DNA from: Nitriliruptoraceae bacterium
GTDB taxonomy: Bacteria > Actinomycetota > Nitriliruptoria > Nitriliruptorales > Nitriliruptoraceae
Direction: 5' to 3'
DNA: 7,404 bases
NCBI GenBank assembly: GCA_007125475.1
Contig: SLDB01000324.1
Coordinates: 1-7,404 of the forward strand
A program made the position numbers and the translations under genes. Shown here piece after piece: positions 1 through 3,944 of this stretch. Every line of letters starts with the position of its first letter. The first letter of the stretch is position 1. The notes below the pieces were generated by a model. It searched no databases, was not told the origin of the DNA, and saw nothing but the letters and a program-made list of their open reading frames with translations.

Positions 1-252
1 GTCGTGGAACGAGCCGTAGAACCCGTACTCCTCGCCGTCGTAGACGTTGACGAACCGCCAGCAGCCGCCGGTGCGGGCATCCCAGTAGTCGATCCGTGTC
101 GAGGTGCCGTCGGGTCCGACCCAGCGGGCGAAGAGGTCCGGGTCGGTGTGGGCACGCCGTAGCTGTGCCGGGGCGGCCGCGAAATCGCGGGTGATCCGGA
201 TGATCGGGAGATCGGGATCGGCCTCGATCACCGCTTCCTCGAAGGTGCTCAT
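1..252 (-). CDS. SRPBCC / AHSA1-family protein (C-terminus beyond left edge)
   Basis: This open frame starts at ATG 252-250 and stays open to base 1, giving the first 84 residues of a protein whose C-terminus lies outside the window. The translation has the hallmarks of the AHSA1 (Aha1 C-terminal-like) branch of the SRPBCC fold. After a beta strand (IIRITRDF) comes a helix (APAQLRRAHTDPDLFARWVGP), then DYWDARTGGCWRFV and EYGFYGSFHD, matching the family pattern of W-x-G-P, D-x-R-x-G-G-x-W-R-F and E-Y-x-F-x-G. Such proteins have a hydrophobic cavity; most bacterial members have no known ligand or reaction. The gene overlaps the upstream ArsR-type gene by four bases (ATGA), which suggests translational coupling and shared control. 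ArsR-AHSA1 pairs are common in actinobacteria, and the SRPBCC partner may bind the small molecule or act in the response; that is inference. Confidence 0.88.
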   Translation of the reverse strand, partial: MSTFEEAVIEADPDLPIIRITRDFAAAPAQLRRAHTDPDLFARWVGPDGTSTRIDYWDARTGGCWRFVNVYDGEEYGFYGSFHD

Positions 253-596
253 GATGCTGCCTCCTCGTCGTTCTCCTCCGACTCCGCCGCCAAGAGGGCA
301 TCGAGACGGCGGTAGCGCTCCTCGACGTCGCGGCGGTACCGCTCGATCCAGGCCTCCATCAGGTCGAACACCTGCGCCTTCAGGTGGACCGGACGTCGGT
401 GGGTGTCGTGGCGCCGTCCGATCACCCCGGCCTCCTCGAGGACCTTGAGGTGCTTGGAAACCGCCTGGGTGCTCATGGCGTAGGGCTCGGCGAGCTCACC
501 CACCGTGGCCTCGCCCTGTGCCAGACGTGACACGATGTCCAGCCGCGTGGGGTCGCCCAGCGCCGCGAACACCCGGGGCAGCTCGTCGGACGCCAT
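249..596 (-). CDS. ArsR-family winged-helix transcriptional repressor
   Basis: This encodes a 115-residue DNA-binding protein. Residues 7-25 (PRVFAALGDPTRLDIVSRL) are the typical ArsR N-terminal helix with the G-D-P-T-R-L signature. Residues 31-53 form the helix-turn-helix (TVGELAEPYAMSTQAVSKHL plus VLE), and the beta wing follows around RRHDTHRRPVHL. There is no cysteine in the protein, so the CxC arsenic site of classical ArsR is absent; it belongs to the non-metal group usually paired with SRPBCC proteins. I chose ATG at 596 because GGGGAGGG lies about five bases upstream. An in-frame GTG at 629 would add 11 residues but lacks such a site. The stop overlaps the start of the SRPBCC gene. 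Two perfect palindromes in its promoter make autorepression likely (inference). The C-terminal tail is acidic (EEYRR, then AAESEENDEE), with charged helices likely used for dimerisation. Confidence 0.93.
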   Translation of the reverse strand: MASDELPRVFAALGDPTRLDIVSRLAQGEATVGELAEPYAMSTQAVSKHLKVLEEAGVIGRRHDTHRRPVHLKAQVFDLMEAWIERYRRDVEERYRRLDALLAAESEENDEEAAS

Positions 597-638
597 GCGA
601 ACCCTCCCCGGCCGGGCACCAACCGACACGTCGCGTCA

Positions 639-654
639 TCAACCATCTGGTTGA
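639..654. promoter_or_regulatory. Palindromic operator O1 (TCAACCA-TC-TGGTTGA)
   Basis: This is a perfect 7-2-7 inverted repeat. With one mismatch it extends on each side by a further GTC/GAC arm. It lies immediately downstream of the proposed -10 box, over the expected transcription start of the ArsR gene. It shares its half-site with the second palindrome 44 bp away, about four helical turns, so two repressor dimers could sit on nearly the same face of the DNA. The likely ligand is the ArsR protein encoded next to it (inference). Confidence 0.75.
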
Positions 655-656
655 CG

Positions 657-686
657 ACCATACGCCGCCTCTTGTCTGTTTGTCAA
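657..686 (-). promoter_or_regulatory. Sigma70-like promoter of the ArsR-SRPBCC operon
   Basis: On the minus strand a consensus -35 box TTGACA (681-686) is followed after 18 bases by TATGGT (657-662), which matches four of six positions of the -10 consensus. Transcription would begin near 650, leaving about 54 bases of leader with a strong Shine-Dalgarno site before the ATG at 596. The -35 box is part of one palindrome, and the expected start site lies in the other. This geometry fits a promoter controlled by steric repression. No transcript data are available here. Confidence 0.6.
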
Positions 687-699
687 CCATTTGGTTGAC
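682..699. promoter_or_regulatory. Palindromic operator O2 (GTCAACCA-TT-TGGTTGAC)
   Basis: This is a perfect 8-2-8 inverted repeat that contains most of the -35 box of the proposed promoter. Its 7-base half-site TCAACCA is identical to that of O1. Occupancy would block sigma-factor contact with the -35 element. Identical half-sites at two places in one promoter strongly suggest a specific regulator-binding motif rather than chance. Confidence 0.75.
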
Positions 700-726
700 G
701 CCCGTTTAGCGGCGTGCGACCGCGTT

Positions 727-828
727 CGAGCACGGATGACCGGGTGTCCCCGGGCGTACGCCCCGGCGTGCCGGGGGCGAGCACGGATGACTGGGTGTGC
801 CCGGGCGTACGACCCGCCGTGCCGGCTG
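727..828. repeat. 51-bp tandem duplication (two copies, about 88% identical)
   Basis: Positions 727-777 and 778-828 align without gaps and differ at 6 of 51 bases. Both begin CGAGCACGGATGAC and share the core CCCGGGCGTACG. The first copy contains the perfect palindrome GGGCGTACGCCC (752-763), which is broken by a single change in the second copy. The block lies between the end of the acetoacetyl-CoA synthetase gene and the ArsR promoter. Short frames cross it, but none has a recognisable domain or a good ribosome-binding site, so I treat it as non-coding. Confidence 0.8.
761..776 (-). terminator. Candidate GC hairpin downstream of the synthetase gene
   Basis: CCCCGG (761-766) and CCGGGG (771-776) can form a six-pair all-GC stem closed by a four-base loop, about 140 bases after the synthetase stop codon in its direction of transcription. 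There is no following T tract. Hairpins without a U tail can end transcription in high-GC actinobacteria, but a GC-rich repeat can also form such a stem by chance, so this is only a candidate. Confidence 0.3.
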
Positions 829-838
829 CGGCAGTCCG

Positions 839-941
839 TCAGCGACCGGCGTCGCCGCGGCGATCAGCGACCGGCGGCGAGCGTGGCGGTCCGTGACCGT
901 CGGCGAGCTCGGCGATCAGCGACCGGCAGCGAGCTCGGCGT
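839..941. repeat. Degenerate tandem repeat, period 25-26 bp, four copies
   Basis: The copies are 839-863 (25 bp), 864-889, 890-915 and 916-941 (26 bp each). Three begin TCAGCGACCGGC and the third begins TCCGTGACCGTC; all then have a GCGAGC/GCCG-like core. The last copy is the 3' end of the acetoacetyl-CoA synthetase gene: read on the minus strand it encodes AELAAGR plus the TGA stop. The other three lie just beyond the stop, so the block looks like an old duplication of the gene's terminal segment spreading downstream. Copies 839-863 and 864-889 also retain a TGA at the same place. Confidence 0.75.
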
Positions 942-2877
942 ACTCCGTGAGGCTCTCGGGGTTCGCCATCGCGCCGGGGTTGGCGACCTCGGAGGCGGCC
1001 GCACCGGCCAGCAGACGCTTGACCGGCACCTCCATCACCTTCCCCGAGATCGTCCGCGGCAGCTGGCTCACCGCATGCACCTCGTCGGGGACGTGACGCG
1101 GCGAGACCTGCTGGCGCACCACGGTGGCGATCCGTGACTGCAGGTCGTCGTCCAGGGGCGTGTCGTCGTCGAGGACGACGAACAGCACGAGGCGGTCCTC
1201 GACACCGCCGTCGAGGTGGACGACGAGGCTCTCGGTGATGCCGTCGAGTCGGTCGACGACGTTGGTGAGCTCGGCGCTGCCCATCCGCACCCCACCGCGG
1301 TTGAGGGTGGCGTCCGAGCGGCCCGAGATCACACACGTGCCGCGTTCGGTGACGGTGAGCCAGTCACCGTGCCGCCACACCCCCGGGTAGGTCGAGAAGT
1401 ACGCCTCGCGTAGCCGGGCGCCGTCATCGTCACCGACGAACCCGACCGGCATCGACGGCATCGGTTCGGTGACCACCAGCTCGCCGCGCTCGCCGATCAC
1501 CTCACGGCCGTGCTCGTCGAACGCGGCCACCGCCACGGCCAGGCACCGGCACGACATCTCCCCGGCGTACACCGGGGTGAGCGGTGAGGCGCCGACGAAC
1601 CCGGAGCACACGTCGGTCCCCCCGGAGGCGCTGATCAGCTGCACCCGATCCCCGAACTGTTCGTGCACCCACGCGTAGCCCTCCAGTGGGAGCGGCGAGC
1701 CGGTGCAGCCCAGCTGACGCAGCGAGGCGAGCCCCAGCTCACGGGCGGGTGTGAGCCCCTCACGGGCGAAGCGGGTGACCAGTGGTGCACCGACACCCAG
1801 GATCGTGACCCCCAGCTCGTCGACGTGCCGCCACAGCACACCGGCGTCGGGGTAGGCGGGGTCGCCGTCGAAGGTGACGACGGTCGCGCCCAGCAGCAGG
1901 GCGGACACCATCCGGTTCCACATCATCCAACCGGTAGTGGTGAACCACAGCATCCGGTCGGCGTCGGTGATGTCGGTCTGCAGCCCCAGCGCCTTGAAGT
2001 GCTCGACGGTGATCCCGCCGTGGCCGTGCACAATCGCCTTGGGCAACCCCGTCGTGCCGGAGCTGAACAGCACGTACAACGGATGGTCGAACGCCACCGG
2101 CACGAACGTCGGCTCCCGCGGCGCGGCCACCACCTCGTCCCAGGTGCTCACCGCCAGCCCGCCGACATCGTCGGAGCTCACCCCGTCACCGAGGTAGGGC
2201 AGCGACACCACCACCTCGAGGCTGTCGAGGGCGGCGACGATCTCGCCGACCTCGGTGCGGCGATCGACGGTGCGGCGGCCGTAGACGTAGCCGTCGACGG
2301 CCAGCAGCACCTTCGGGGCGACCTGCCGGACCCGGTCGATCACCGCCCGCACCCCGAACTCGGGGGCGCACGAGGACCACACCGCACCGATCGACGCGCA
2401 GCCCAGGAACGCCACCACCGTCTCCGGGACGTTGGGCAGGTACCCGACGACGTGATCGCCCGGCCCGATCCCCTGCGAGCGCAGCCACGCCGCGAACGCC
2501 CCGACGCGTCCGCGCAGCTCGTCGAACGACACCTCGACGCGGTCACGGGTCTGCGACACGCCGATGAGGGCGGCGGCGTCACCGGTGCGCCGCAGCGCAT
2601 GCTCGGCGTAGTTCAGCGTGCCTCCGGGGAACCACACCGCACCAGGCATCGACCGGTCGGCGAGCACGGTGGATGGACGGTCGGCCCAGCCGACGCTGAA
2701 CACGTCGCACACCGACAACCAGAACCCCTCGAGGTCGTCGACCGACCAGCGCCAACCCTCCTCGTAGGAACCCAGCCCACGTGCGGTCAGCAGCCGCCCC
2801 AGCCGGGTCTGTTCCCACGCCGACGCCGGCGGCTCCCACAGCACGTCACCGTGCCTCACCTCGGATCCGACACCCAC
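916..2877 (-). CDS. Acetoacetyl-CoA synthetase (acetoacetate-CoA ligase, EC 6.2.1.16)
   Basis: This 653-residue cytosolic enzyme activates acetoacetate with ATP and CoA through an acetoacetyl-AMP intermediate, feeding ketone bodies or polyhydroxybutyrate products into acetyl-CoA or biosynthesis. The length equals the family norm of about 650. Visible ANL-superfamily motifs are SSGTTGLPK (272-280, P-loop), WFTTTGWMMWN (311-321), GGTDVCSGFVG (419-429, a pattern typical of this synthetase rather than acetyl-CoA synthetase), WRHGDW (501-506), GRSDATLNRGGVRMGSAE (519-536, hinge region) and PRTISGK (607-613) with catalytic Lys613. The N-terminal ACAS_N-like segment includes WSVDDLEGFW and MPGAVWFPGGTLNYAEH. 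The GTG start at 2877 is supported by AGGAGGT (2882-2888) four bases upstream. The gene stands alone, pointing away from the molybdoenzyme genes with a 318-bp gap. A ligase for another 3-oxo acid is possible; the acetoacetate assignment rests on family resemblance. Confidence 0.93.
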   Translation of the reverse strand: MGVGSEVRHGDVLWEPPASAWEQTRLGRLLTARGLGSYEEGWRWSVDDLEGFWLSVCDVFSVGWADRPSTVLADRSMPGAVWFPGGTLNYAEHALRRTGDAAALIGVSQTRDRVEVSFDELRGRVGAFAAWLRSQGIGPGDHVVGYLPNVPETVVAFLGCASIGAVWSSCAPEFGVRAVIDRVRQVAPKVLLAVDGYVYGRRTVDRRTEVGEIVAALDSLEVVVSLPYLGDGVSSDDVGGLAVSTWDEVVAAPREPTFVPVAFDHPLYVLFSSGTTGLPKAIVHGHGGITVEHFKALGLQTDITDADRMLWFTTTGWMMWNRMVSALLLGATVVTFDGDPAYPDAGVLWRHVDELGVTILGVGAPLVTRFAREGLTPARELGLASLRQLGCTGSPLPLEGYAWVHEQFGDRVQLISASGGTDVCSGFVGASPLTPVYAGEMSCRCLAVAVAAFDEHGREVIGERGELVVTEPMPSMPVGFVGDDDGARLREAYFSTYPGVWRHGDWLTVTERGTCVISGRSDATLNRGGVRMGSAELTNVVDRLDGITESLVVHLDGGVEDRLVLFVVLDDDTPLDDDLQSRIATVVRQQVSPRHVPDEVHAVSQLPRTISGKVMEVPVKRLLAGAAASEVANPGAMANPESLTEYAELAAGR

Positions 2878-3195
2878 CGCGACCTCCTGTCGACGATCTC
2901 GAGCTCTTCATCGTCCCCCGCTTGCTGCCCACCGCGGCAGTGACACGATGCGGCGGGCACACGCAGCTCGCCTCCCGGTTCCCAGCAGCCAACCAGAACC
3001 CGGATCATCGGTCGCTCTCCTGCGAACAGCCGGCGCAGGGTGAGCGGCATGTGCCATCATCGCCCGGCGGTGTCCGGTGCCACCACGCGACGTGGGATCC
3101 GACACCCCGAGCGGTAGCCCGCGCTGACGGCCCCGCGCACAACGCCCGTGACGAGACCGGAACCGAAGCGACCGAGTCGAGACCAAGGACGCGTG
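2878..3195. other. Divergent intergenic region, 318 bp
   Basis: This spacer separates the synthetase gene (minus strand) from the CMD-like gene (plus strand) and must hold a promoter for at least the synthetase. Apart from the synthetase Shine-Dalgarno site I find no convincing -35/-10 pair, no FNR- or Crp-like palindrome and no small gene with a good start. Weak symmetric elements are CTGCC/GGCAG near 2927-2940 and GGTGTC/GACACC (3069-3074 and 3101-3106). Frames crossing the region on either strand lack recognisable domains. Confidence 0.6.
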
Positions 3196-3546
3196 ATGGG
3201 ACCTGACGAGCGAGCCGGATCGGATCCGCTGGCCTACAAGCCCGACATCTACCTGGACATCCGCGAGCGGTACCCCCAGGTGGCCGAAGCCCTCGACGGG
3301 CTGGGTCATGCCGGCGACCGAGCCGGGCCGCTCGACGCGCGCGAACGACGGCTCGTCACCCTCGGCGTCGCGATCGGGGCTCTGGCGACCGGCGCGGTGC
3401 GCTCGAACGTCCGGAAGGCCCTGGCCGCCGGCGCCAACCCGGAGGAGATCCGCCATGTGGCGGTGCTCGCCATCACCACGGCGGGCTTCCCCGCCGCGGT
3501 CGCCGCGATGGGATGGATCGAGGAGGTCCTCGACGAGGTCGACTAG
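3196..3546 (+). CDS. Carboxymuconolactone decarboxylase / AhpD-like protein lacking active-site Cys and His
   Basis: This is a 116-residue all-helical protein of the CMD/AhpD superfamily. The core runs from LDARERRLVTLGVAIGALA (about 46-64) through VRKALAAGANPEEIRHV to the family-typical ITTAGFPAAVAAM (93-105). In AhpD-like members the helix carries C-x2-C-x3-H; here the same spacing reads Ala64-x2-Ala67-x3-Asn71, and the protein has no cysteine at all, so thiol peroxidase chemistry is excluded. The classic gamma-CMD His is also not evident. There is no signal peptide, so it is cytosolic. I chose ATG 3196, five bases after AAGGAC; an upstream GTG at 3148 would add an unlikely Arg/Pro-rich leader. 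It precedes the Tat/molybdoenzyme genes by 178 bp in the same direction. A role in maturation or in binding a cofactor or substrate for that enzyme is conjecture; it may also be independent. Confidence 0.85.
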   Translation: MGPDERAGSDPLAYKPDIYLDIRERYPQVAEALDGLGHAGDRAGPLDARERRLVTLGVAIGALATGAVRSNVRKALAAGANPEEIRHVAVLAITTAGFPAAVAAMGWIEEVLDEVD

Positions 3547-3661
3547 ACCTCGAATCCGCGGTGGCTGCGAACTCCTCCTGGGATGGCGGCCGCGGCCGTT
3601 CCAGTCGTGACGGACCCCGGCGACGAGGGCCGTTGGTCCCATGATCCGAGGACGGTCGGCA

Positions 3662-3700
3662 TTACCGGCACGGAGGCGGGACGGACACACTTACCGGAAC
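3662..3700 (+). promoter_or_regulatory. Spaced direct repeat TTACCGG-N-AC upstream of the Tat gene cluster
   Basis: TTACCGGCAC (3662-3671) and TTACCGGAAC (3691-3700) match at nine of ten bases and lie 29 bp apart, close to three helical turns, within the 178-bp gap before the small Tat protein. The second copy ends 24 bases before the start codon. The A/T-containing element stands out against the GC-rich background. It could be a regulator site for the molybdoenzyme cluster, but no clear -35/-10 pair was found next to it and two short matches can occur by chance. Confidence 0.3.
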
Positions 3701-3724
3701 ACTCATCGTTGTTTCGGAGCTGCG

Positions 3725-3943
3725 ATGCCATCCACGGACCCGGCAAGACGCCGCTTCCTCAAAGGCGTCGCCTCCGTGCCCCTGCTGGCGGGGGTCGCCG
3801 TGGCGGTGACGCGGCTCGGTTCCCATGCGGCGATGGTGCGCCCCGGCGGACGCGGAGCGTCCAGCCAGCGGTGCGGTGCGTGCGGGTCGTGGGAGCACAC
3901 GATGCTGCAGGCCGCGTGTCCCGCCACCCCCGAGGTGATGTGA
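3725..3943 (+). CDS. Small Tat-signal protein with a C-terminal three-cysteine motif, unknown function
   Basis: This 72-residue protein has a clear twin-arginine signal: RRRFLKG at 8-14, then a hydrophobic stretch (VPLLAGVAVAV, 18-28). After the likely cleavage or anchor region only about 35 residues remain. These include RCGACGSWEHTMLQAACP (49-66), with Cys50, Cys53 and Cys65 (C-x2-C-x11-C) and His58. That could bind a metal or Fe-S cluster, perhaps with a fourth ligand from His58 or a partner. Export by Tat suggests the protein folds or picks up a cofactor in the cytoplasm, or is carried with a partner. ATG 3725 is chosen because GGAG lies five bases upstream. The next gene, the catalytic subunit, starts one base after its stop, so the two are almost certainly co-translated and likely work together. 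I do not recognise the family; it is too short and has too few cysteines for a HiPIP. Possible roles are an extra electron-transfer subunit, a membrane-anchored linker or a maturation factor. Confidence 0.8.
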   Translation: MPSTDPARRRFLKGVASVPLLAGVAVAVTRLGSHAAMVRPGGRGASSQRCGACGSWEHTMLQAACPATPEVM

Positions 3944-3944
3944 G

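Noticed and set aside
249..596. Arsenic-resistance regulator
   Set aside because: The ArsR-fold protein has no cysteine and no arsenic efflux or reductase gene lies beside it; its partner is an SRPBCC protein.
839..941. CRISPR array
   Set aside because: The repeats are contiguous with a 25-26 bp period, have no unique spacers and differ from one another; no cas gene is visible.
1663..2943. A 426-residue plus-strand open frame opposite the synthetase gene
   Set aside because: Its product is rich in Arg, His, Pro, Gly and Gln with no recognisable domain, and it lies antisense to a clear enzyme gene; this is expected of high-GC DNA.
2863..3107. A 13-bp exact direct repeat GGATCCGACACCC at 2863-2875 and 3095-3107
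   Set aside because: One exact 13-mer pair is about what chance gives in a window of this size and GC content; one copy is coding, and no structure surrounds them.
3148..3195. Upstream GTG start for the CMD-like gene
   Set aside because: It would add an Arg/Pro/Glu-rich leader unlike the family, and the ATG at 3196 has AAGGAC at suitable spacing.
3612..3639. GGACC/GGTCC inverted repeat as terminator after the CMD-like gene
   Set aside because: It has only a five-base stem with an 18-base loop and no T tract; too weak to call.
2908..3690. A 260-residue minus-strand open frame spanning the spacer and the CMD-like gene
   Set aside because: It has no domain and no good ribosome-binding site, and it is antisense to the CMD-fold gene, which has family motifs.
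3725..3943. High-potential iron-sulfur protein (HiPIP)
   Set aside because: The mature part is only about 35 residues with three cysteines, while HiPIPs need four cysteines and about 50-85 residues; no frameshift restores a fourth Cys before the next gene.
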